The notes under the pieces: model-generated
Database searches by the model: none
What the model was told of the DNA's origin: nothing
Seen by the model: the letters and a program-made list of their open reading frames with translations, nothing else
Shown here: positions 55,601 through 64,000 of the stretch, one piece after another
How the letters are laid out: each line of letters begins with the position of its first letter
How positions within the stretch are numbered: position 1 is the first letter of the stretch
Made by a program: the position numbers and the translations under genes
Assembly (NCBI RefSeq): GCF_964340395.1
Contig: NC_135549.1
Span: forward strand, 3,727,501-3,791,500
Origin: Glandiceps talaboti
Lineage: Eukaryota > Hemichordata > Enteropneusta > Spengelidae
Reading direction: 5' to 3'
Length of the DNA: 64,000 nucleotides

Positions 55601-58548
55601 AGTTGTTCCCAACTGGCACACTGAAAATGTAACCTGAACAATATGTTTCTCTATCATTACTAATTATGGACTCAATAGTAACCTGCAATTAACATATTTT
55701 AACGATGATTTACTTAATTAACATTATTACTTTAATGAATCTTCATTGAATTGTTCTTATTTTCCTAAATGATACATGTGAAGCATATCATCATTGACTT
55801 GATAAATAATGATATGTGCATGTAATTAGATTGTAAAAAAGAGAAAAATAATGTCTTTCAAAATGTGATCTAAATAACTTTTTTTTTATTATCAACAAAA
55901 AACCGATAGAAATATACTGGTTGTGAATTTCAACACTGTGAAATAAATGAGGGCACTGCCATCCCACTGTTACTCTAATGTTGTCACTTGTTGCAACATA
56001 CATGTATACCATTTGGTCTACAGTTCTAGGTACATTGTAAGACTAGTGAAGGTGTAAATCGTAACGATACCGTATAGTAACTAGAACAGCCTTACAGGTA
56101 AGACTGAAACAGGAATATCCTAATCCAATTTATCATAAGATTTTAGGGTCAAGGGCATTCATATATATATAATTGCTGATTAATTCTTTTCATTACCATA
56201 TGTTTACAATCTTATATTCTCACATTCCTAGTAATCTGAAAGGAATCAATGGATACCAAGAGACTTGGATATCTGACGACACAGTTCTGGCAAATACCAT
56301 TTCGGGCCAAATTATGGACAGCCAAGTCTCTGTGCTATAACTTGGTTCAGTGTAGCTAAAACTTCATTTTGTTCGCAACTGCCTATACAATCATAATGTA
56401 GAGCAGACTGTCATTTAGTTGTTTACATGCTTGGTATAAGTTTTATATTTTAAATGGAAGAGACTACTGTGGAATGATACGAATCACATACAAATATGCA
56501 AAATAATGTGTTACATTATTTAATTCACCATTAAATTATGGACAAGAACAAATTAATCCTAATTACCAATTGTCTAAAATGGACTATCTCAAATTCATTA
56601 GGGAATTTCTGTGAAACATTTGCCTGCTGTCCCTGACTCATCATGTAAACCAATTTGGCACATTGGGGTATGGGATTATGTTCTTTTCACTTCCCTTGAA
56701 TATGGCAACCTCTCACTATTTACCCCAAATTTGAACTTCCATTGTCCAGTAAGATGTAAGTATTACCACAATCTTGGGCCTGTAGGTTGGGTGATCTTTT
56801 TTCAAAGTTTCTGTTTGATTGAGATTTTTCGTACAAATTGTTCACACGTAATTTGGAATGACACAGGAACCGAGGAAGTGTATGGTTGACAGTAAATATG
56901 TACATGTACAGGTAAGTAGCCTAAACATGTAGATGCTATCCGTTAGTTTGAATCTCTTCGAGAAGATGGGATTTGGGATTCAAAACCATGGATTCACGTA
57001 AAACCTACACCAGGTTGAATGCAATTTGATGGCGAGTATGAAACACACACAATGTGCTAATTTAGGCAAGTAGCAGGGCTAAGGTATCACAGATCAAGGT
57101 AAAGCTAAACTCTAACTACTACTAGTAACAGTATAATTTGAACAGCGAACATTTTATTGTTTGATTGTTAGCAATCACCTCACCTGAGTGATGTAACACT
57201 GTTTCCAAGATAACATTGGCAGTTATATAGAAGTATCAGCTTAACACCTCCATGGTATCAGTCTAGTTCCTATATAGTGTATCATTACAATTTACACCGC
57301 TACCCCTGGTTTAGTTAGATACCATGTTGGCATACCATGGTATTAGACAACGTAGGCTTTTATTACGGTGTTTCATGCAAAGTCTTCCATAGGACCCCCC
57401 CCCCACCCCCCCACCCCTCCCCATCTGCTAGAATAACTATCATGATACATGATGCTGGCAACTTTTACCTCTAATGCTAGTTGACCTTCACACCATACTC
57501 TTTGCTTATATTAATATAAAGAAATAAGTTACATAACATACTCCCAAAATAGCATTTGAATCTGATACCAATACAGTATGGCTGAGAGTAAGGTAAATGA
57601 ATTGTTATGTTATGAAAGGACTGTGTTCTTAAACAATTAAATTGTGCTTGCTGTGGATAAATATGTGGGGTTCTCATATGCCAATCTATCAAAGTTATCA
57701 AATTACACAATTATGCAAAATACTCTGTGACGAAAGGGTACAAAAATGATAAGAGTTAGTAGAAATGTTGATTTCCAATATGCCTGTTGGTTGGACAAAT
57801 TTACAATGTCAACAATTCTAGAAGCTACTTGGCTAGTCTGCCACGTTTAGGGATTTTCCTAGGCAAAAAATAGCCTCGATTTTGCACGAAGTGTTCAATT
57901 ACTTTTACTGTTTTACTGGAACATTGAGCGTTTTGTGTAATGAGACCCATTTTATACATGTAAAACCATAGACCCTACACGAATGTGTAGGGTCTATGGT
58001 AAAACGCATTTCTAACGTTGTTTATATTCCGAATGCAGGGGGTCACCTGTGTACTAATTTGCATATAACAGTGAAATTTACTCAAACTGCAATAAATTTT
58101 GAGCCAAGAATATTTCTTAAAATACCTCATCTACATCCTGCTCTTGCCCGGGAAAGAAAACGGTATCGTGTTCATCGCCGCTGTTGCAACCGGCTTCAGA
58201 ATCGTTTGAGCAGCCGGCCGACGAGGCATCGAGGTCAACGTCGCTTACGTCCCTGTGTTTCCGTCCACCTCTATGAGGCGACGACGATGCTCGATGCCTC
58301 CGTTTATGAGATGTACCTCCACTCGCTCCTCCTAAGTTATCATGTCTCTCGTAATTAGTTCTAGATTCATGAGGAGGGGGTCCTTCCTCTCTTGATGAAG
58401 TCAGAGGCCACCTCGGGGGTGAATTCCTCCCCGCCCGGGTCCTCGGGTCACTTTGGCTGTGCGATGAAGCGTGTGGGTGGGAGCGGTTTTCAGCAACTTC
58501 TGTGTCATTTTTCTCCTTGCTGACCTTCTTTTTTGGTAGAATGGTCAT
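46531..58548 (-). CDS. OTUD5: OTU domain-containing deubiquitinase OTUD5 (DUBA), nine coding exons, 550 aa
   Basis: Cysteine protease that removes ubiquitin chains; in vertebrates it restrains TRAF3-dependent interferon signalling and edits chromatin regulators in development. Exons: 58548-58126, 54960-54867, 51748-51684, 51244-51088, 50650-50502, 50262-50068, 48722-48458, 47487-47314, 46661-46531; all splice sites are GT-AG and all phases match. The N-terminus MTILPKKK is that of human OTUD5. Residues 1-141 are low complexity with a basic KRRHR stretch and an AGCNSGDE motif (S123) matching the region of the human activating phosphoserine. The OTU domain has [16 protein letters not shown] (D164, C167), NCHGNH-like and YNRP motifs, and [10 protein letters not shown] (H272). 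A conserved helix, [21 protein letters not shown], lies in exon 6. Exon 7 encodes Q11. Residues ~513-531 form a UIM. Human OTUD5 is 571 aa; most of the difference is in the N-terminus. Confidence 0.97.
46662..47313 (-). other. OTUD5 intron 8
   Basis: 0.65-kb intron without a recognisable element. Confidence 0.9.
47314..47487 (-). CDS. OTUD5: OTUD5 coding exon 8
   Basis: 174 nt encoding a Pro/Ser/Gly linker ([15 protein letters not shown]) and then [20 protein letters not shown], which matches human ALECRALIQQMSPSAFG in position and pattern. Donor GTAAGT splits a Gly codon. Confidence 0.92.
47488..48457 (-). other. OTUD5 intron 7
   Basis: 1-kb intron without a recognisable element. Confidence 0.9.
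48458..48722 (-). CDS. OTUD5: OTUD5 coding exon 7 (Ser/Pro-rich with Q11 tract)
   Basis: 265 nt. Encodes a Cys/Ser-rich opening, [12 protein letters not shown], eleven glutamines (five CAA, one CAG, five CAA; 48604-48637 region), then Ser-Pro-rich sequence with several SP sites. Little alignable to the human linker. GTAG acceptor and GTAAGG donor. Confidence 0.9.
48723..50067 (-). other. OTUD5 intron 6
   Basis: 1.3-kb intron. Nothing recognised. Confidence 0.9.
50068..50262 (-). CDS. OTUD5: OTUD5 coding exon 6
   Basis: 195 nt, 65 whole codons, encoding the charged helical region after the OTU fold with [20 protein letters not shown] and [10 protein letters not shown]. Nearly identical to the human protein. 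Confidence 0.96.
50502..50650 (-). CDS. OTUD5: OTUD5 coding exon 5 (catalytic His)
   Basis: 149 nt encoding [22 protein letters not shown] and [13 protein letters not shown]. The His of HYNS (H272) is the triad His. Acceptor TTGCAG, donor GTAAG. Confidence 0.96.
50651..51087 (-). other. OTUD5 intron 4
   Basis: Short intron with a G11 run at 50763-50773. Confidence 0.9.
51088..51244 (-). CDS. OTUD5: OTUD5 coding exon 4
   Basis: 157 nt encoding [30 protein letters not shown] and [15 protein letters not shown] acceptor, GTAAG donor. About five residues shorter than human just before EPIN. Confidence 0.95.
51245..51683 (-). other. OTUD5 intron 3
   Basis: Short intron. Nothing recognised. Confidence 0.9.
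51684..51748 (-). CDS. OTUD5: OTUD5 coding exon 3
   Basis: 65 nt encoding [20 protein letters not shown], near-identical to the human segment after the catalytic Cys. CCAG acceptor and GTAAGT donor. Confidence 0.95.
52115..52195 (-). mobile_element. tRNA-like SINE head (low confidence)
   Basis: On the minus strand a TATAGCTCAGTTACTTAGAT block resembles a tRNA D-arm/A box, followed by GTCGGACTTTTGAAAGCAGA (anticodon-arm-like), GCCGACG, and a weak B-box-like GATCAAATTC. The order matches tRNA-derived SINE heads. The following ~240 bp down to 51876 may be its body. No acceptor stem closes it, so it is not a functional tRNA gene. Confidence 0.45.
54077..54177. mobile_element. 101-bp hairpin MITE, copy A
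   Basis: Ends TTCAGCC and GGCTGAA; inside, TGACCTAAGG and CCTTAGGTCA pair, then CACTAC and GTAGTG. The whole element folds into one imperfect hairpin. It lies in OTUD5 intron 2. Confidence 0.75.
54299..54342 (+). repeat. 22-bp unit, two tandem copies
   Basis: AAAATATGTATACTTTGGAA plus two bases, repeated once with no mismatch. Confidence 0.9.
54867..54960 (-). CDS. OTUD5: OTUD5 coding exon 2 (catalytic Asp and Cys)
   Basis: 94 nt from ATAG acceptor to GTAAGT donor, encoding [11 protein letters not shown] then DGACLFRAV. This carries the oxyanion/triad Asp164 and the nucleophile Cys167. It joins exon 1 in phase 0. Confidence 0.96.
55458..55537. mobile_element. Hairpin MITE, copy B (diverged)
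   Basis: Same family as 54077-54177: shares TGACCTAAGGGxTTTGT, an AGTCA-TTACATTTT block and TTGGCTGAA at the right end. It has lost the left TTCAGCC end. It lies in OTUD5 intron 1. Confidence 0.6.
57965..58000. repeat. Perfect 16-bp stem, 4-nt loop hairpin
   Basis: ACCATAGACCCTACAC, loop GAAT, then GTGTAGGGTCTATGGT. It lies 126 nt inside OTUD5 intron 1 from the exon 1 donor. Confidence 0.95.
58126..58548 (-). CDS. OTUD5: OTUD5 coding exon 1 (disordered N-terminus)
   Basis: 423 nt, 141 codons, starting MTILPKKK and ending DVDE before a GTATTT donor. Clearly GC-richer than its surroundings. Contains SR-like and His/Arg-rich low-complexity sequence and the acidic NSGDEHD motif that fits a CK2 site (S-x-D-E). 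The alanine/glycine-rich expansions of the human protein are absent. Confidence 0.93.
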
Positions 58549-58934
58549 TCTCCCCTTTACATAGAATCCCTGAAAGACACAGCAGTTTCTTTAGGGCGGA
58601 AAATGTGGCTTAAAAGCCGACTTAGAATTCCACACTTCAGTATCAAAACACAACACACTGCAAAATGGCGACTGCTTGCTGACTTGAATCGGTAATGACG
58701 TAATATTGAGCGCCCTCTACGACATCTATTTATAAACCATCACATTTGCAATAAACAATGCTCGAACTCTCATGACTATTCTAGCATAATCATGTCATGA
58801 TAATCAGTATATATTTAACCATGGAAATATGACGTGAAAGAGAAATATTACATATAATATATATATACTAGTATATATTGCGTTCTGCCTCTGCGGTATA
58901 GAGCACTGTCTTTAGCAGATTGATACTCACCGAG

Positions 58935-58935
<1 letters not shown>

Positions 58936-58976
<41 letters not shown>
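58936..58976 (+). repeat. (AT)n microsatellite
   Basis: About 20 AT units. Confidence 0.97.
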
Positions 58977-58978
<2 letters not shown>

Positions 58979-60550
58979 TGAAAGAGAAATGTAAAATAGA
59001 GAAATACATTTCGAAACATACTGGAAAATTTCCAAAACACTGATAAATGGTCTTTTGAAAGTATCTTCTTTCGAGGTGAGTGAACTTGAGTGATCACAGA
59101 AACAATTGTAATTTTACCCCTTTCATATATAGTTGGCTATTAAATAAGACGATATTATCGATATTTCATTGTATTCTGCTTCTCGGCAAAATAAGTGCCT
59201 GTGTTTTGACCTCAAACTGCAATGTTATTTATATTATTACCATCTCTACATTTGATATATTATATTGAGATATAACCTTTTTCCCAGTCTCTGTCATTGT
59301 CTTTTTTTTCTCATGTTGTCCATTTTATTCTGTGTGTAAATTGTTTAGAAAAGCCAAGAAACACAGAAAAATAAAATAAAAAAGTATGATGCGACATTTC
59401 CATGGTTTCATGTACGAGATAAGTGATATTCAGACAATGCGAAATTGACAGCATTATCAAACATACATGTTGTGGTTGATTAAGTGTGGCCATTAAAATT
59501 CTTTTACAAGTTTGTGACTTTGCAGCAAACCTAAGCACAGTCTAAAGAATCACTCTCAGGCAATCAACTCATGATACTAGAATGTGTCAAAGTTTTGAAG
59601 TTTTATTCAAACTTAAAAAGATGTACAAAAATCTACACTTGAGAAATACTTGTCTACAGTTCAAAGTTGAAAATAGAACATAATCTTGAATATGAATCAC
59701 CATTAATGCATAGGGCGGACTTTCACTTGCTTGCGACTATGTCTGCCCATGTGTTGAGAGGATATAGTTGAAATTAACCAAGTGAAGGTCATAAGCTAAT
59801 CATTATCATTCTCTCTGTGAGAGAAAATGATCATGATCAGATGAAAGATTACACTTAAAATAAAACAAATCTAGTAAAGAAATGACACTTTGGTATAATC
59901 AGCAAAATATATATTTTGTTCGGACAAAAAAGTACCACCATAAGAATAGGAAAATTACAACTGTTTGGTATAATCAATCAATGCACAATTCAAGACTAAA
60001 ATATTCTTTATTCATATAGGCTTTGAAAAAAGTGGTTCAAGTTACCTGACCCCACCTAGTTTTTAACTGCCAATCCTAAACATTTTTTTACGTATTCAAG
60101 AAAAATTAAAATAAAATGACAAAAATTGTGAAGTCTCGCAAGAAATAGTGGATGCAGAAACAAGACAATCTAAAACTGTTCTTCCAATCTGTAATGGCTG
60201 TACATCTGATGTGAAGAACCGATAACACAGAGACCATATGGAAAACAATGGAATACATAACTACCTGAACTAGACACTCACACATGAATAAAAAGCAACA
60301 ACAAAAACTCTACCTACCCCACCTATTCTAGCATTGAGTGTAATCACAACCACACAATATTTTTAAGCCTCAATAGATTATCCTTACATTTGAAAAACAG
60401 AAAAATAAAGCAATGGGTTATTACTGACTTCCCTGATAAGTGGAACCATGACAACAGAGTCTTGTACACTAAACATCTGATTTTGTTCTGGGTACTTTTA
60501 CTATATAGTTGTATATGTAAAGAACCATATTAAAGAAGCTGAAATCCATC

Positions 60551-60662
60551 CATCATCGCAAACCGTGGCTTGTTTTACGACACCATTCTTAAGGAGCCGT
60601 CCAACTGGATGAAGTATTTCGAAGTGAAGCTGAAGAAATAACAGCTCTGGTTTGCAAGAATG
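60551..60662 (+). mobile_element. 112-bp MITE, copy 2 of the 42044-42152 family
   Basis: Same element as copy 1 in opposite orientation: ATCGCAAACC at the left, TATTTCGAAGTG, GAAATAACAGCTCTGGTTTGC and AAGAATG at the right. Flanks AAATCCATC (60542-60550) and AAATCTATC (60663-60671) match at 8 of 9 bases, a likely target duplication. The TATTTC/GAAATA inner hairpin is kept; the second inner hairpin is weakened. Confidence 0.8.
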
Positions 60663-62075
60663 AAATCTATCTTAATTTTCAAAGTAATTTTTTAAAGCAA
60701 TTAAACAAGGTTAATCCATCAAATAATACACTGAAATTGTTTGTAATCTTTTATGAAGATTTCCCACTTCAAAATTTTAAAGTTGTGTCTCATAGTAGAG
60801 TCTGTTAAGTAAGAATACAAATCTGGTGAAAAATAAACAAGCTGGCTTGCTGATATCTATGGCTATTACTTTGTTATCTTTGTTTAAATTGTCTTATAAA
60901 ATCTGCCAGTTTCTTTCAAGACAGGTACATGCATATGCTTGTCTCTTATGTCTTGTCATTTTTTTCCGAATAACTTATGAAACAATGACGACAACACAAA
61001 GAGAAAACTGACAATCAAGCCTCTTATTCCATCATATTTGGATCAGTCTGAATGGGTCTTGCATCTAAAACTCTGTACTGTTGTATGCGAGCCTGTTTTC
61101 TTGATGAGAATTATTAAATACAAATTATCAAAAAATGAATGTCATATCAAACCCTGAAAAGATCTTTATAAAAATAGATATCCTATGGATGCTATACTTT
61201 GCTGAGCTGAAATATGTAGTAAGACAATCATACAGTACAATGATAATATTTTTGAACTGATCATCAGACTTCGTCAAATTCTGTGACTGTAGTCTGTTAA
61301 GTTATCCTTTCAATTCACATACACACTGTAATTCCACTGATGTTTTGGTAGTGTATATCAAGCATGATTCAGGCTTCATTTGAAATGGGCTGTTAATGGT
61401 ACATTATTATGATCATACCTTTGAGGGATGTAGTGGTATAGACTTTGAGAGGGTCTAAATCATTTATATTACCATCTTTCACATTTACTGTTATTTTGAT
61501 TTGCAATCTTTTTTGTACATTGGCCTTCATAAGTTAAGATGGTGGAAACCCAACATAGACAAAACACAAAGGACTAGTATAGATTGCATAAATGATTCTC
61601 TACGTGATCAACTTTTTAATGACATTGAAAACACAGTATTCTACTTCAGCTTAGTAAAATTTGAAAGACAATCAACTTTAGGGGTTCAAATACAAATTCT
61701 CTATTCCATAATATTCAAGCACAAGTTAAAGTTCACACTTATGCTGCAAACATTTCTTGGCAGTGAATGCACTTGCAGGCATCTTAGTTGAAAATGTTTA
61801 TTAAACAACAACTCAAACTATAGGGTTAAAACTTTACACTTTTTATCAGTATTTAGGATGGTAAAACAAAGTATTGCAATATTAATTTCATTGCTGCCTC
61901 CATACCAAATTGAACAGAAAGCTGTTCATTTACAGATTGCAGGTGACAGAGCATGTGTAGACAAACTATTCCATTGTCTGTTGGCACACAGTCAGGGGTA
62001 TGAATGTTGAACATACAATTGGGTTTCAAGCATGTTGAGACAGAAGTCACTTTGTTTAAAAAATGTTTTGTATTG

Positions 62076-62166
62076 CTAATGCACTACTGGATTGAGAGGT
62101 TCAGCTTTGATGTTTGTAAGATCTAAGGAACTGTCTGTATCTTCATCTATTTCACCAACAACAGCT
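62076..62166 (-). CDS. LSM8: LSM8 last coding exon
   Basis: 91 nt after a TTTCAG acceptor. Completes the Ile codon from the previous exon and encodes AVVGEIDEDTDSS, then NIKAEPLNPVVH and TAG. Matches the human C-terminus residue for residue in length. Confidence 0.95.
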
Positions 62167-63058
62167 CTGAAAGACAAAATAAGATGATATACATCAAATG
62201 TGCATATTTAGAATCAGATGGACTCGTGCTGGTCAGATTGAATAATCTCACGGGTCTACCGATATAAGGTGGTAGAGCAAGTATTGATTGTAGAAATAAG
62301 TACCTTGAAAAACATGCATTGAACATACACAACTACAATCTAAAGGCTATCTGTGGCTTTGGAGACGGATTCAAAGTGAATAACACAGCTAGTAATGTAA
62401 TGTATTACTAGTCTACTGTATAATCCAATTGTTTTGATTCACATGAATATTTAGTATAATTGCATTGTCTTGTAAGGCATTCGGTCGATTACCATGAAAT
62501 TGTATACGGATCTGTTGAATAATTTTGTATTGTTTATAATGTATTGTCGTGTAAAGTAAATTGTGTCATGCAGTGTTTTTCAGGGGTTACAAGAGGGTAA
62601 AGTGTATACTAGTATGTTCCCAAGACATGCAATTAGAGTAAACTACTGTCCATAGTCATTGTATGCAAATGTTTACTGAATTTCCAACTACCTACTACCA
62701 GGGTGCAAAAACACTGTAAGGTATTGTGTAGAGAATTGTTTCATAATGATGTACGTTCAAATACACTAATTTTTCATCACACTGTAATTTGCAACGTCAT
62801 ATTTTTGAGATAGCTTTGAGTATTGCATATCATATAGATAGTTTTTAGATTTACTAATGATAGGTTGGAATGATTATCATTAAACTTACATGTTATCACC
62901 ACGGATGATATACAATCCCAAGACAACTTGTTCTACTCCTTGCGTTGAACTAAATACTCTTTCATGACTTTCATCTAAGATCAAATTGATAGTTTGATCA
63001 AATCCCTTCAATGTTCCTACAATCATTCGTCCATCATTGGTCACAACTGACACTGTAT
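62076..63058 (-). CDS. LSM8: LSM8, U6 snRNA-associated Sm-like protein (5' exon missing)
   Basis: Subunit of the nuclear LSm2-8 ring that binds the 3' oligo(U) end of U6 snRNA and supports spliceosome assembly. Exons 63058-62890 and 62166-62076 join in phase with GT-AG junctions. The Sm1 motif GRMIVGTLKGFDQTINLIL and the Sm2 motif LYIIRGDN are complete, as is the LSM8-specific acidic tail GEIDEDTDSSLDL and the end KAEPLNPVVH. The 86 residues visible equal human residues 11-96, so only about ten N-terminal codons and one base are absent. No sequence encoding an LENYIN-like start could be found from 63059 to 64000, so exon 1 is probably off the window. A likely poly(A) signal AATAAA is at 61802-61797, 274 nt past the stop. 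Confidence 0.95.
62167..62889 (-). other. LSM8 intron
   Basis: 0.7-kb intron between the two visible LSM8 exons. Nothing recognised. Confidence 0.9.
62890..63058 (-). CDS. LSM8: LSM8 exon carrying Sm1 and Sm2
   Basis: 169 nt from a CACAG acceptor to a GTAAGT donor. Encodes TVSVVTNDGRMIVG, FDQTINLILDESHERVF and GVEQVVLGLYIIRGDN. An internal in-frame ATG just before the acceptor is intronic and should not be taken as the start. Confidence 0.95.
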
Positions 63059-63191
63059 CTGTGTTCAATGGTCAAGGTTAATGATGAATACATTTATTGA
63101 CACTTTACCTATAGTGAAATGGAATGTCTTTTGACAGGCGACTGTCCCTAGACAATGTGTTGCTGACAGGCCTCACCTTTACTGCCTTAGT

Positions 63192-63215
63192 TGTGTGTGT
63201 GTGTGTGTGTGTGTG
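63192..63215 (+). repeat. (GT)n microsatellite
   Basis: Twelve GT units in the upstream LSM8 intron. Confidence 0.95.
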
Positions 63216-63433
63216 GAGACAATCCAACATAAAAATGTACTGGTTACCTGTCAGTGTGATAACAAGTGCCCCAGCATATCGAATGCATAAAACTGACCAG
63301 GTAACTGTTGAAATATGTAGCACCATTGAACAATTCATCTATTTCAAACTAGCATGAGAAGCCAAGCTGGCCACTTAAGTAGGTCCCTTGGTCCAGGCAA
63401 AGACCATTACCTTGTAGCTTACTATGCTTTCTA

Positions 63434-63853
63434 GTCAATTGGAGCCAAGTCAATTGGACCCTGGCGCAATATAACTTTGCGCAAGCAACTTGGTCAATTT
63501 TAACTTTTTGATTTCATTACTTGGTTGACAAAGTCACAGAAAATCGGTTGAAATTGACTGGATTTAATGTGTATATATTGCAAATCCGGCTGTAGTTGAT
63601 TACCGTACTTAGAAGCAGATCAACATTACAACACTGACTTGCCAGTGCATCGCATGCGAGGTCGCACTTTGCCGTGTCAATACTACGATTTAACTAATAA
63701 TTGTTCCTATATTTGCTAGTAATAACAAAATGTGTAATTGTAAAACGTGTTGCTTATAACAGGGTGATAGTTGCTTGGGTCTAGTTGTGTTGAGGCAGGG
63801 TTTGGCGATGGGTCCAATTCACTTGGATCCAATAGACGCGGGTCCAATTGTCC
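63434..63853. mobile_element. Possible ~0.4-kb element with inverted ends
   Basis: Arms 63434-63470 and 63800-63836 are inverted copies that share GGTCCAATT, ACTTGG and TCCAAT blocks; a further partial GGGTCCAATTG follows the right arm. No coding sequence lies between. Target duplication not found. Confidence 0.55.
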
Positions 63854-64000
63854 AGCTTCCCTTACTAAGTATACTACATACTACATGTATTACATGTATT
63901 ACTGTTCATAATGGCTATGGAGTCTAAAAAAATTATCCTATCCTGTCCCTAACCTAGCAACCCATGCCATGGCCAACCCTAATTACCCATCTTCAATACA

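Larger units (their letters stand above)
54961..58125 (-). other. OTUD5 intron 1
   Basis: 3.2-kb intron. It holds MITE copy B, a C-rich tract (57395-57421) and a perfect 16-bp stem hairpin at 57965-58000. Nothing coding was recognised. Confidence 0.9.
58549..61796. other. Intergenic between OTUD5 and LSM8
   Basis: OTUD5 promoter/5' UTR sequence lies next to 58548 with mild CpG content. Then AT-rich sequence with an (AT)n tract (58936-58976), a foldback at 59799-59837 and MITE copy 2 (60551-60662). No gene recognised. Confidence 0.5.

Noticed and set aside
57996-58358. Plus-strand frame opposite OTUD5 exon 1
   Set aside because: Shadow of the GC-rich coding exon.
58880-58935. tRNA-like sequence before the AT tract
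   Set aside because: The arms do not pair and no A/B boxes can be placed.
62886-63068. LSM8 start at the ATG at 63068
   Set aside because: The ATG lies upstream of a CACAG acceptor; exon phase and the human protein length show that the true start is in an earlier exon.

Overview
The window reads as nuclear DNA of a bilaterian animal, most likely a marine invertebrate. It is AT-rich, the genes carry many short GT-AG introns, most of the sequence is non-coding, and simple repeats, miniature inverted-repeat elements and long G/C homopolymers are common. There is no bacterial, viral or organellar gene order. The species cannot be named from the sequence. The protein sequences are close to vertebrate orthologues, which would fit an invertebrate deuterostome, but a lophotrochozoan is not excluded.

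Three protein-coding genes can be supported, all on the minus strand. (1) A PIM-family serine/threonine kinase, five coding exons between 16094 and 12334, 341 aa, all catalytic residues present. (2) An OTUD5 (DUBA) deubiquitinase, nine coding exons between 58548 and 46531, 550 aa, with an intact Asp/Cys/His triad, a CK2-type serine site and a C-terminal ubiquitin-interacting motif. (3) LSM8, the U6 snRNA-binding LSm subunit, two coding exons between 63058 and 62076; its first exon (about ten codons) was not found and is probably beyond the right edge. In all three the intron phases agree from exon to exon, so the models are self-consistent.

Layout: 1-12.3 kb is AT-rich with no confirmed gene, holding a weak left-edge reading frame, a weak last-exon candidate near 6.0 kb, four tandem copies of a ~293-bp unit (7.2-8.3 kb) and a large TAG/TTG microsatellite. 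12.3-16.1 kb is the PIM gene. 16.1-46.5 kb is a ~30 kb stretch without a confirmed gene, rich in microsatellites, foldback MITE-like elements, LINE 3' ends, a diverged 330-bp duplication and an identical 55-bp repeat joined to ATGT microsatellites; one minus-strand membrane-segment reading frame near 20.3 kb may be an exon or a remnant. 46.5-58.5 kb is OTUD5, whose introns carry two related MITEs and a tRNA-like SINE head. 58.5-62.0 kb is intergenic with a second copy of a 109-112 bp MITE. 62.0-64.0 kb is LSM8 plus an inverted-repeat element.

The genes act in separate processes: PIM in growth and survival signalling, OTUD5 in ubiquitin editing, LSM8 in splicing. The most notable large-scale observation is that PIM and OTUD5 are neighbours on the same strand, as PIM2 and OTUD5 are in the human Xp11.23 region, which suggests very old conserved linkage. 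I saw no previously undescribed multi-gene system. The novel material is mainly uncatalogued small transposable elements.
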